16,493 bases of DNA, from contig JAVBQG010000066.1 of the NCBI GenBank assembly GCA_031549185.1, forward strand, positions 1 to 16,493. The letters are read 5' to 3'. Positions 6,637 to 13,635 of the stretch are shown piece by piece. Within the stretch, counting starts at the first letter, position 1. Each line of letters opens with the position of its first letter. Source of the stretch: JAVBQG01 sp031549185 (GTDB lineage: Bacteria > Synergistota > Synergistia > Synergistales > Synergistaceae). The notes under the pieces are model-generated. The model had not been told where the DNA came from. It did not search any database and saw nothing but the letters and a program-made list of their open reading frames with translations. Both the position numbers and the translations under genes were made by a program.

Positions 6637-7314
6637 ATGATGAGAGAAAATCGATCCCTCGAGACCCTGCGAGAGAGGGTATACGGATACCTCAAGGATC
6701 AGATCAACGAGCAGAAGTTGAGACCTGGAAGTTTTCTCGATTTGAACCTGATCGGACGCGAACTTGGCATGAGTAGAACGCCGCTTCGCGATGCGCTTTT
6801 TCAGTTGGAGTCGGAGGGCTTTATTACGATCTATCCACGCCGAGGCGTGATGCTGAACGTTCTGGATCTGAAGACGGTCCGCAATATATACGAGATCATC
6901 GGCGCGCTGGAGAGCGCGGTTTTGATCGGCGCGGCAGTCAAGTTCACGGAGGAGGACGTAAGGCACATGGCGATGCTCGACAAACAGATGGACGCCAGCC
7001 TGAGCAAAGAAGATTACGACACATATTACGATTTGAACGTAGAATTTCACAATGTTTTTCTGAATAAATCGGATAACGAGGAATTGTTGAGATCGGCGCG
7101 CATCCTGAGGGAGCGGTTGTACGATTTCCCCAGATCGAGAGGCCTTCTCAAGGAGTGGGAACGCAGCAATCTCCGGGAGCATCTGGAGATGGTGAAACTG
7201 CTGGAGAAGGGAAACTTTACGGCGGCGGCGGAATATTTAAGAGATGTGCACTGGTCCTTCTCGGTGCAGGAACGGTACATAAGAAAATATTATTTTGCTC
7301 TGAAGAACGAATGA
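6637..7314 (+). CDS. GntR-family regulator with FCD domain
   Basis: 225 residues. Residues about 8-73 are a winged helix-turn-helix (LRERVYGYLKDQI...LGMSRTPLRDALFQLESEGFI...RGVML), the FadR-subfamily pattern. Residues about 80-215 are an all-helical FCD effector domain. The three metal-binding histidines of FCD domains appear to be present (EFHNVF, REHLEM, DVHWSF). The acidic residue normally four before the first His is Asn (NVEFH), with Asp two residues further upstream. Such proteins repress catabolic genes until a small carboxylate or amino-acid-like ligand binds. The gene is first in an operon with the activase (22-base gap) and glycyl radical enzyme, so hydroxyproline or a product is the plausible effector (inference). 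AGAGG at 6628-6632 serves ATG 6637 or, with better spacing, ATG 6640. Autoregulation is suggested by the element inside its promoter. Confidence 0.88.
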   Translation: MMRENRSLETLRERVYGYLKDQINEQKLRPGSFLDLNLIGRELGMSRTPLRDALFQLESEGFITIYPRRGVMLNVLDLKTVRNIYEIIGALESAVLIGAAVKFTEEDVRHMAMLDKQMDASLSKEDYDTYYDLNVEFHNVFLNKSDNEELLRSARILRERLYDFPRSRGLLKEWERSNLREHLEMVKLLEKGNFTAAAEYLRDVHWSFSVQERYIRKYYFALKNE

Positions 7315-7336
7315 CAGAATGAAAGGAGATGGCCGC

Positions 7337-8269
7337 ATGACGGTGGCGAGCGCGGTAAAACAGAAGTGCGGCATCGTTTTCGACATCAAGCGCTATGCGA
7401 TTCACGACGGTCCGGGCATCCGGACCACCGTCCATCTCAAGGGTTGTCCGATGGCCTGTCTCTGGTGCCACAATCCGGAGAGCCAGGCCTTTCGTCCGCA
7501 GTTGCTCTTCCGCGCCGACAGGTGCATCGGTTGCGGGAGGTGTATCGACGCCTGCCCCAACGGAGCTATAACCGCGGACAGTTTCGGCACGGAAGAAGAG
7601 TCGATGCGCTGTTCCGGCAGCGGAGAGTGCGCGGATGTCTGCCCTTCCGGGGCGAGGGAACTCTGTGGCAGAAGTATGAGCGTCGCCGAGGTGATGCGGG
7701 AGATCCTCAAGGAGCGCATGTTCTACGACCAGTCCGGCGGGGGCGTTACCTTCTCGGGCGGCGAGCCCCTGAGTCAGCCGGAGTTCGTCATGGCGCTTCT
7801 GGAGGAGTGCAAGAGGAACGAAATCAACACGGCGATCGACACGTGCGGTTTCGTGAGCCCGAAGGTTTTGCTCGACACAGTTCCCTATACCGACTTGTAT
7901 CTCTATGACATCAAACACATGGATCCCGAGAAGCACAAAGAATATACCGGCGTGGACAACGCCGTCGTCCTCTCCAACTTGATGAAACTGGGCGAAAACG
8001 GCGCGGCTATCAATATACGGATGCCGTTTATCCCTGGAGTCAACACGGATGAGAAAAACATACGCGCGATGGCGGAATTTCTCGCCGGGGTGAAGGGGAT
8101 CACGCAGGTGAACCTCCTGCCCTACCATAGCGCGGCAGAGGATAAACACAACCGCTGGAGCATGGAGTACAAACTGAAGGGTGCTGTATTCGTCCCGACG
8201 GAGAACTCCCTGCGCAAGGCGGCGGAGATAATAGAGAGTTACGGAATTCGAACGGCAATCGGCGGATGA
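7337..8269 (+). CDS. Glycyl radical enzyme activase (radical SAM), HypE-like
   Basis: 310 residues. ATG 7337 is chosen because AAAGGAGAT (7322-7330) is correctly spaced; the ATG at 7319 overlaps no usable site. The radical SAM cluster motif CX3CX2C is Cys37, Cys41, Cys44, followed by GGVTFSGGEP (about 136-144) and RMPFIPGVN. An inserted ferredoxin-like domain (about 60-105) carries one complete cluster motif (Cys63, 66, 69, 73). The second is Cys92, Cys98, Cys102 with Ser95 where the fourth ligand is normally Cys. The enzyme reduces S-adenosylmethionine to a 5'-deoxyadenosyl radical and abstracts hydrogen from the conserved glycine of its partner. The partner is encoded 34 bases downstream in the same operon. 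Class is secure; the partner assignment follows from context. Confidence 0.93.
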   Translation: MTVASAVKQKCGIVFDIKRYAIHDGPGIRTTVHLKGCPMACLWCHNPESQAFRPQLLFRADRCIGCGRCIDACPNGAITADSFGTEEESMRCSGSGECADVCPSGARELCGRSMSVAEVMREILKERMFYDQSGGGVTFSGGEPLSQPEFVMALLEECKRNEINTAIDTCGFVSPKVLLDTVPYTDLYLYDIKHMDPEKHKEYTGVDNAVVLSNLMKLGENGAAINIRMPFIPGVNTDEKNIRAMAEFLAGVKGITQVNLLPYHSAAEDKHNRWSMEYKLKGAVFVPTENSLRKAAEIIESYGIRTAIGG

Positions 8270-8303
8270 TCCGGCTTTGAACAGTATGGAGGAGGGGTAT
8301 CAG

Positions 8304-10664
8304 ATGAACGAACGCATTGAGAAGTTGCGCAAGGAAAGTTTCGAGACGCATCCGAGTTTTTCCGCGGAGCGCGCCGTTCTGGAGACGGAGTTTTACAGAG
8401 AGAACGACGGCAAGTATGCCACCCCCGTTCTGCGTGGCATGAACTTCAAGCGCCTCTGCGAGAAGAAGACGATCTACATCGGCCCCGACGAGTTGATCGT
8501 GGGCGAGCGCGGACCGCGCCCGAAGGCCGTCTCCTCCTTCCCCGAGCTCACCTGCCACTCCGTGCAGGATCTCGAGATCCTCAACGAGCGCGAGATGCAG
8601 AGCTACGACGTCGATCCAAAAGAGATCGAGGCGTACCGCGAGACCGTCATCCCCTACTGGAGAGGCCGCAGCATGCGCGACAAGGCCTTCGCCCGCATGC
8701 CGCAAAAGTGGCTCGACCTCTACGAGGCGGGCGCGTTCACCGAGTTCGGCGAGCAGCGCGCGTTCGGCCACACCGCCCTTGACGGGCTGATCTACGAGAA
8801 GGGCATGCTCGACCTCAAGAAGGACATCGCGGAGGCTCGCGCGAAGCTCGATTTCATCAATGATCCCGAGGCCACGGCGAAGGACGACGAGCTTCTGGGC
8901 ATGGATTACTCCTGCGACGCCGTGGTCGTCTTCGCGGAGCGCCACGCCGAACTCGCCGAGAAGATGGCGAAGGAGGAGACGAACCCCACGCGCAAGGCGG
9001 AGCTGGAGAAGATCGCGACGACCTGCCGCTGGGTTCCGGCCCACGCCCCCCGCGATTTCTGGGAGGCGGTGCAGATGTACTGGTTTGTCCACCTCGGTAC
9101 CATCACGGAGCTGAACGGCTGGGACGCCATGAGCCCCGGGCACCTCGACCAGCACCTGGCGCCCTTCTACGCGAAGGGTCTGGCCGACGGCACACTCGAT
9201 CGCGAGAAGGCCAAGGAGCTGCTCTCCTGTTTCTGGATCAAAGTCAACAATACTCCCGCTCCTCCGAAGGTCGGCGTCACGGCGCTCGAGAGCGGCACTT
9301 ACAACGACTTTACGAACATCAACCTCGCGGGCCTGAAGCGCGACGGGACGGACGGTTCGAGCGAGGTCACGTACATCGTCCTGGAGGTCGTCGACGAGCT
9401 GCGCCTGTTGCAGCCCCAGTGCAACGTCCAGGTCAGCGCACGCACGCCCGATCAGGTCCTTCGCGCCGCCGGACGCGTCATTCGCAACGGCATGGGTTAC
9501 CCGTCGGTCTTCAACGCGGACGTCATCGTCCAGGAGCAGATGCGCGTCGGCAAAACGCTCGAGGATGCCCGCGAAGGCGGCACCAGCGGTTGCATCGAGA
9601 CGGGCGCGGCGGGCAAAGAGGCGTACTTGCTCCACGGCTACCTCAATACGCCGAAGGCCCTCGAGCTCGCGCTCAACGACGGCGTCGACCCTCTGACCGG
9701 CAAACAGGTCAGCATCAAGACGGGCGACCCGAAGAAGTTCCAGTCCTACGACGACGTGTACAACGCGTTCAACAAGCAGCTCGCGTACATCGTCGACACC
9801 AAGATCGAGGTCGACAACTACTTGCGCGCGCGCTACGCCGAGTTCTTCCCGGCAACGTTCCTCTCGGTCGTCATCCGGGGCTGCATCGAAAAGGGCAAGG
9901 ACTACTACAACGGCGGCCCTCGCTATAACAGTGACTACATCCAGTGCACGGGCATCGGCACCATCACGGACAGCCTGTCGGCGATCAAGAAGCACGTCTT
10001 CGAGGAGAAGAGCGTCTCCCTTAGCAAACTGATCGACGTCTGCAACAAGAACTGGGAGGGCGAGGAGGCGCTGCGCCTCACGATGTGGAACAAGACGCCT
10101 TTCTACGGCAACGACGACGACTACGCAGACAGCATTATGCAGCAGGTGTATGAGAGCCTCTTCGAGTCGATCGACGGCAAACACAGCATTCTCGGCCCGA
10201 CGTACCACCTCAACATGCTCTCGACGACGTGCCATAACTACTTCGGCAAGATGACCGCGGCCACACCGAACGGACGCTTCGAGAAGATGCCGATCTCCGA
10301 CGGCACATCGCCCAGCCACGGCGCCGACCGCAACGGTCCGACCGCAGTCGTCAAGTCGCTCGGCAAGATGGACCAGGTCAAATCCGGCGGCACGCTGCTA
10401 AATCAGCGCTTCCTGCCGTCCGTCCTCGCTGGCGAAGAGGGCATCACGGGACTCGTGAACCTCATCCGGACGTACTTCAAGCTCGGCGGGCACCACATCC
10501 AGTTCAACGTGGTGGACGAGGAAACCCTGCGCGACGCGCAGAAGAATCCGGAGCAGTACAAGGGTCTGCTGGTCCGCGTGGCAGGCTACAGCGACTACTT
10601 CGTGGATTTGGACGATTATCACCAGGAAGAGATCATCGCGCGCACGGCACAGGAAGTCGTATAA
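8304..10664 (+). CDS. hypD: Glycyl radical enzyme, probable trans-4-hydroxy-L-proline dehydratase (HypD)
   Basis: 786 residues from ATG 8304, where GGAGGAGGGG lies about 6 bases upstream; the TTG at 8277 is rejected. The catalytic Cys430 and Glu432 lie in GTSGCIETGAAGKEAYLL, and the radical glycine is Gly761 in RVAGYSDYF. HypD of Clostridioides difficile, as I remember it, uses F152, H160, D278, S334, F340, C434, E436, Y450, T645 and G765. This protein has F148, H156, D274, S330, F336, C430, E432, Y446, T641 and G761, a constant offset of 4 without exception. HypD dehydrates trans-4-hydroxy-L-proline to pyrroline-5-carboxylate in the anaerobic cytoplasm. The CIETG context differs from the CVEP type of choline or glycerol lyases. 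The alternative is the related hydroxyproline ring-opening lyase (HplG type). Third gene of the operon; strongly biased codons suggest high expression. Confidence 0.85.
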   Translation: MNERIEKLRKESFETHPSFSAERAVLETEFYRENDGKYATPVLRGMNFKRLCEKKTIYIGPDELIVGERGPRPKAVSSFPELTCHSVQDLEILNEREMQSYDVDPKEIEAYRETVIPYWRGRSMRDKAFARMPQKWLDLYEAGAFTEFGEQRAFGHTALDGLIYEKGMLDLKKDIAEARAKLDFINDPEATAKDDELLGMDYSCDAVVVFAERHAELAEKMAKEETNPTRKAELEKIATTCRWVPAHAPRDFWEAVQMYWFVHLGTITELNGWDAMSPGHLDQHLAPFYAKGLADGTLDREKAKELLSCFWIKVNNTPAPPKVGVTALESGTYNDFTNINLAGLKRDGTDGSSEVTYIVLEVVDELRLLQPQCNVQVSARTPDQVLRAAGRVIRNGMGYPSVFNADVIVQEQMRVGKTLEDAREGGTSGCIETGAAGKEAYLLHGYLNTPKALELALNDGVDPLTGKQVSIKTGDPKKFQSYDDVYNAFNKQLAYIVDTKIEVDNYLRARYAEFFPATFLSVVIRGCIEKGKDYYNGGPRYNSDYIQCTGIGTITDSLSAIKKHVFEEKSVSLSKLIDVCNKNWEGEEALRLTMWNKTPFYGNDDDYADSIMQQVYESLFESIDGKHSILGPTYHLNMLSTTCHNYFGKMTAATPNGRFEKMPISDGTSPSHGADRNGPTAVVKSLGKMDQVKSGGTLLNQRFLPSVLAGEEGITGLVNLIRTYFKLGGHHIQFNVVDEETLRDAQKNPEQYKGLLVRVAGYSDYFVDLDDYHQEEIIARTAQEVV

Positions 10665-10690
10665 AAAGCCAACAAGAAACGCAACTAAAG

Positions 10691-10724
10691 AGATGGCGGC
10701 CGGAGTAAATCCTGGCCGCCATCT
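10691..10724. terminator. Shared hairpin between convergent operons
   Basis: AGATGGCGGCC and GGCCGCCATCT form a perfect 11-bp stem, with inner GGA/TCC pairs and a GTAAA loop. It is followed by only TTT on the + side and CTTTAG on the - side. It sits in the only gap between the + block (stop 10664) and the - block (stop 10768) and probably ends both. Confidence 0.75.
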
Positions 10725-10767
10725 TTGCTACGCGTTATGCGGGAATCGCAAAGGCTTACAATCAAGG

Positions 10768-11844
10768 CTATTTCGCCAGCGGTTCTTCCGTGACGGGGAA
10801 GTAGATGCGAATGTGCGTTACCTGGGCGAGCGCGTCGTCGACTTTGCCGGCCGCCACGGGCATTTTCTGCCACGGGCCCCCGTTCAAGCGGGTCAAGACG
10901 AGCGGTTTGCGGCCGTATGTCGACCAAATGTCCCACAGCTGTTCGTCGTCGGCCGGTCCGGGGACGAGACCGCCGGCGAAGAGAGGAGCTGTCCCGCCGA
11001 GCATCGATTTCCCGTCCGGCGCCCCGATGATCATCCATTGCGTCAACTGCCATGCACCCTGCATCTCCTTGGAGTTCAGGGCATGATCCCACGGGATGAT
11101 CTGGAAGCCGCCGATCTGGCCGTGTGGCGAGGTGCTGACGTCGATGACACCGGAGTGCGACGCGCGAATGCGCCCGGGCTCCTGAAAGAGTGTCCCCTCG
11201 AAGCGCCCGACGCCGTAAACCGGCCTGATCACACGCGCGAGCAATGTCTCGCCGCTCTGGCTCCACGCCGTGACGCGGCCGCCCGGCCGGTTCTCGAATT
11301 CGACGAAATAAGGGATATTGCTCTCGTAGACCCGAAAAAGAAGGACGTCTCCGGAGAGGGGAAGTTTGCCGGATTCGAGAGGGTGCTGTGTGCCGTCCGC
11401 GGCTTGCAGAAGAATCGGAGTTCCCACCGGGGGCGCCCATGCGCCGAAAAAGCCCGTTCCTGCGGGGGAGTCGAGGACAATGGAGGCGCCAGGGCCGGCA
11501 GCGGGGGCGATCGTCTCCTGCGGGATGACACTCATGGTGCGCCCTTTTCCTCCTTCGACGCTCATCAGAATGTGCAGCGCATTGACCGCCGACGCGGTGA
11601 CGGAGCCGGGTTTTCCCCAGGCGCTCGCCGTATAGCTGGGCCAGCGGGTCTTCTCCGGCAGTTTGACGACGTGTCCGAGGTAGAACGAGCGGCCATCCGG
11701 CAGCACCGCCACAGCATCCTTGCCCTCTTCAAACGGGATGCGGACTTCATAGAGAAGTTTTTCGCCGTCGGCAAACGCGACATGTACCAAAAGACGGAGC
11801 AGGCAGAGGAAGAGTGCCGCCAGGAAAAGACTTTTTTTCTTCAT
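10768..11844 (-). CDS. Secreted protein of unknown function
   Basis: 358 residues from the ATG at 11844, preceded by GGAGGC 8 bases upstream. A longer version starting at 11916 would bury the signal peptide. The N-terminus MKKKSLFLAALFLCLLRLLV...AFA-DGEK is a typical Sec signal peptide with cleavage after AFA near residue 25, so the protein is exported to the periplasm. The mature part is rich in Gly, Pro and Trp, with beta-type segments (SFYLGHVVKL, GGFQIIPWDHA, LVLTRLNGGPWQKMPV, THIRIYFPV) and no membrane span. It has no cysteine pair or catalytic motif that I recognise. Its ATG overlaps the stop of the intramembrane protease gene (ATGA), so it is translationally coupled as the last gene of the perR operon. 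I cannot assign a function; it carries no obvious C-terminal sorting tail (ends EEPLAK). Confidence 0.8.
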   Translation of the reverse strand: MKKKSLFLAALFLCLLRLLVHVAFADGEKLLYEVRIPFEEGKDAVAVLPDGRSFYLGHVVKLPEKTRWPSYTASAWGKPGSVTASAVNALHILMSVEGGKGRTMSVIPQETIAPAAGPGASIVLDSPAGTGFFGAWAPPVGTPILLQAADGTQHPLESGKLPLSGDVLLFRVYESNIPYFVEFENRPGGRVTAWSQSGETLLARVIRPVYGVGRFEGTLFQEPGRIRASHSGVIDVSTSPHGQIGGFQIIPWDHALNSKEMQGAWQLTQWMIIGAPDGKSMLGGTAPLFAGGLVPGPADDEQLWDIWSTYGRKPLVLTRLNGGPWQKMPVAAGKVDDALAQVTHIRIYFPVTEEPLAK

Positions 11845-12422
11845 AACAACGCCTCCAGCAGTTGCTTGATTTCCGGCCAATTGGGCCAAACGAGCGGGGC
11901 AAACCAGATGGCCCACATGTTTCCTAAAAAGTGAAAAAGTGTAGATGTCGATATGTTACCATGACGCTCCCGCAGAAAACCCATCACGCACCCGGGGACG
12001 AAGACGGCAAAGAGAAAGGGAAGGCGTGCCACGAAAACGTGAGAAGCCGCAAAAATGGCGCTCGAGACGACGATTGCCCAAAAAGCCGGCAATTTTCGCC
12101 GCAAAAGCGGCTGGACCCACCCCCGGTAGAAGACTTCTTCGATAATCGCAGCCGCGAGTCCCGCCGCGACCAGATTGAGTGTGCGTCCGAGCGTGCTATG
12201 CCGCGGCAGTTCTTCAAGCGGCCAGTGAAGCGAAATGATCGTAAGCGGCGTCAGAACGATCGCCGTCACGAGGAGACACTCGATCGTCTTGCGTCTGTCG
12301 AATCTCCACGAGAGGCCGTATAGATCAGGATTTTCGTGGCGGTAACGGCACCATAGAAAGGGCGTGTAAAGAAAGACCATCCCGACCAGGGTGGGGATGA
12401 TCATTTTCATAAGCGGGCTCAT
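11841..12422 (-). CDS. CPBP-family (CAAX-like, glutamic-type) intramembrane protease
   Basis: 193 residues with about six hydrophobic segments (roughly 6-24, 47-65, 83-98, 112-130, 133-150, 163-180). The three family motifs are present: EEVFYRG (Glu95, Glu96, Arg100), FAASH (His128) and HFLGN (His164, Asn168). The glutamates and histidines form the active site in the plane of the inner membrane. Relatives include Rce1 CAAX proteases and bacterial enzymes that process membrane-anchored proteins with short C-terminal sorting tails. In Synergistota a dedicated protease of this class is paired with the Synerg-CTERM tail; whether this is that enzyme is open. No good ribosome binding site precedes the ATG at 12422; the perR stop is 6 bases upstream, so translation probably depends on coupling. 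It overlaps the secreted-protein gene by ATGA. Confidence 0.88.
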   Translation of the reverse strand: MSPLMKMIIPTLVGMVFLYTPFLWCRYRHENPDLYGLSWRFDRRKTIECLLVTAIVLTPLTIISLHWPLEELPRHSTLGRTLNLVAAGLAAAIIEEVFYRGWVQPLLRRKLPAFWAIVVSSAIFAASHVFVARLPFLFAVFVPGCVMGFLRERHGNISTSTLFHFLGNMWAIWFAPLVWPNWPEIKQLLEALL

Positions 12423-12428
12423 GAGCGG

Positions 12429-12860
12429 TTATTGCTTTTTCTTCTCCGCGCAATCAGTGCAGGTGCCGTAGTGAAATACCTCGGTGTAATCCACATTGGC
12501 TATGTCGCCGCTCGGCGCGAAATGATAGATCGACTCGATGTCCACCGGGACGTCGACGATCTTGCGGCAGCTCCTGCACATGAAATGACCGTGCGGTTCC
12601 GTCGCCGAGTCGAAATAGACTTTCTTGTCGTCGATCGACAGGGTACGCATCAGCGACGCTTGGGCGAGCAGTTGTGCCGTACTGTAGATCGTGGCGATCG
12701 AAAGTTTCGGGTAGAGCGGTTTCAATTCGCTATATATCTGTTCCGCCGAAGGGTGATCCGTCCTACCCTCCAACGCCTGCATAATGGCGATTCGCTGTGA
12801 CGTAATCTTGGCGCCAGATGTCTGCAACAGCCTGATTCCTTCCTCTATTGTCAAGGACAA
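12429..12860 (-). CDS. perR: PerR-type Fur-family metalloregulator
   Basis: 143 residues from a TTG at 12860, which has AGGAGG (12868-12873) 7 bases upstream. The ATG at 12890 has no such site and lies about 9 bases after a perfect TATAAT, where transcription should just be starting. N-terminal winged helix (ITSQRIAIMQAL...HPSAEQIYSEL), C-terminal dimerisation domain. Structural zinc cysteines are Cys95, 98, 134 and 137. The regulatory metal site is His36, Asp84, His90, His92 and Asp103, matching Bacillus subtilis PerR His37, Asp85, His91, His93 and Asp104. Asp rather than Glu at the last position is the PerR hallmark, so it should sense peroxide by metal-catalysed histidine oxidation and repress defence genes. 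The recognition-helix position Asn61 of PerR is Ser60 here, so the operator may differ. First gene of an operon with the protease and secreted protein. Confidence 0.88.
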   Translation of the reverse strand: MSLTIEEGIRLLQTSGAKITSQRIAIMQALEGRTDHPSAEQIYSELKPLYPKLSIATIYSTAQLLAQASLMRTLSIDDKKVYFDSATEPHGHFMCRSCRKIVDVPVDIESIYHFAPSGDIANVDYTEVFHYGTCTDCAEKKKQ

Positions 12861-12898
12861 AGTGATCCCTCCTGGCTTCTCGGATTTCAATCCGAAAA

Positions 12899-12904
12899 AT
12901 TATA
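12899..12904 (-). promoter_or_regulatory. -10 box and partial Per box of the perR operon
   Basis: TATAAT reads on the - strand from 12904 to 12899. The surrounding TTATAAT equals one half of the Bacillus Per box, but the second half is poorly matched (3' flank TTTTCGGA). The -35 region at 17 bases is weak (TTTCCC). Position fits a TTG start at 12860 with a leader of about 30 bases. Confidence 0.5.
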
Positions 12905-12956
12905 ACGGTTTTGCAAGGATGGGGAAAGAGTGGTTATGCATATAGTTTAAAGTGAA

Positions 12957-12993
12957 TACAAAGAAGGCCGCAGGGGGAGTGCCCCTTGCGGCC
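12957..12993 (-). terminator. Terminator after frr (end of rpsB-tsf-pyrH-frr cluster)
   Basis: On the - strand GGCCGCAAGGGG pairs with CCCCCTGCGGCC (one bulge), followed by TTCTTTGT. It starts 25 bases after the frr stop and separates the cluster from perR. Confidence 0.8.
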
Positions 12994-13017
12994 CAGCAAC
13001 TGTCGCACGGGAGGGTC

Positions 13018-13578
13018 CTACTCGTCCATGATTTCCTTTTCTTTATCCGTCAGGACAGCGTCGATCTTTTTGATCGCCTCATCCGTGATATCCTGTACGT
13101 CCTTCTGGTATTTTTTGAGATCGTCCTCGCTGATCTTCGAGTCCTTCTCCATCTTCTTGAAGGAGTCGACGACCTCGCGGCGGATGTTTCGCGTCGCGGT
13201 ACGCGCTTCCTCCGCGTACTTCCGGACCAGCTTCGTGAGCTCCGTGCGCCGCTCGCGCGTAAGCTCCGGCAGCGTCAGGCGGATCGTCTCGCCGTCGGGG
13301 CACTGCGGGTTGATGCCGAGCGGGGAGGACTGGATCGCTTTTTCGACCGCTTTGATCGCCGTTTTATCCCAAATGGTGATGACGATCTGGCGCGGCTCCG
13401 GTATGTTCACGGTGCCCATCTGTTTGATGGGGGTCACGGTGCCGAAGTAGTCTACCTTGATGTCCTCGACAAGGGCGGGATGTGCGCGTCCTGTGCGAAC
13501 GCCGGCGTAGGTACCCTTCAAGTGGTCCAAGGCCTTGCTCGTTCGATTTTTGAGATCCTTGATCAAATTCTGAGGCAT
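13018..13578 (-). CDS. frr: Ribosome recycling factor
   Basis: 186 residues from ATG 13578, close to the 185 of Escherichia coli RRF. AAGGAG (13587-13592) lies 8 bases upstream of this ATG, whereas the GTG at 13587 and ATG at 13584 overlap or abut that site. Landmarks are GVRTGRAHPALVEDIKVDYFGTV near the N-terminus, IPEPRQIVI, PLGINPQCPDGETIRL, LPELTRERRTEL and the C-terminal coiled helix ending KEKEIMDE. With EF-G it splits post-termination ribosomes for reuse. It follows pyrH with a 57-base gap that holds no terminator, the usual order in bacteria, and is the last gene of the cluster. Confidence 0.97.
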   Translation of the reverse strand: MPQNLIKDLKNRTSKALDHLKGTYAGVRTGRAHPALVEDIKVDYFGTVTPIKQMGTVNIPEPRQIVITIWDKTAIKAVEKAIQSSPLGINPQCPDGETIRLTLPELTRERRTELTKLVRKYAEEARTATRNIRREVVDSFKKMEKDSKISEDDLKKYQKDVQDITDEAIKKIDAVLTDKEKEIMDE

Positions 13579-13635
13579 TGCCATCACTCCTTCTACGCAG
13601 GGTAGGTTTTCAAAAAAACAAGAACAGGTTTGCTT

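Noticed and set aside
8100..10319. 739-residue open frame on the - strand opposite the glycyl radical enzyme
   Set aside because: It lies antisense to a clearly conserved gene. Its Val/Arg/Leu/Asp-rich composition is what results from reading strongly C/G-ending codons backwards, and it has no recognisable domain.
10693..11934. 413-residue open frame on the + strand opposite the secreted protein
   Set aside because: The - strand frame has a signal peptide, a Shine-Dalgarno and ATGA coupling; the + frame begins inside the terminator hairpin and shows none of these.
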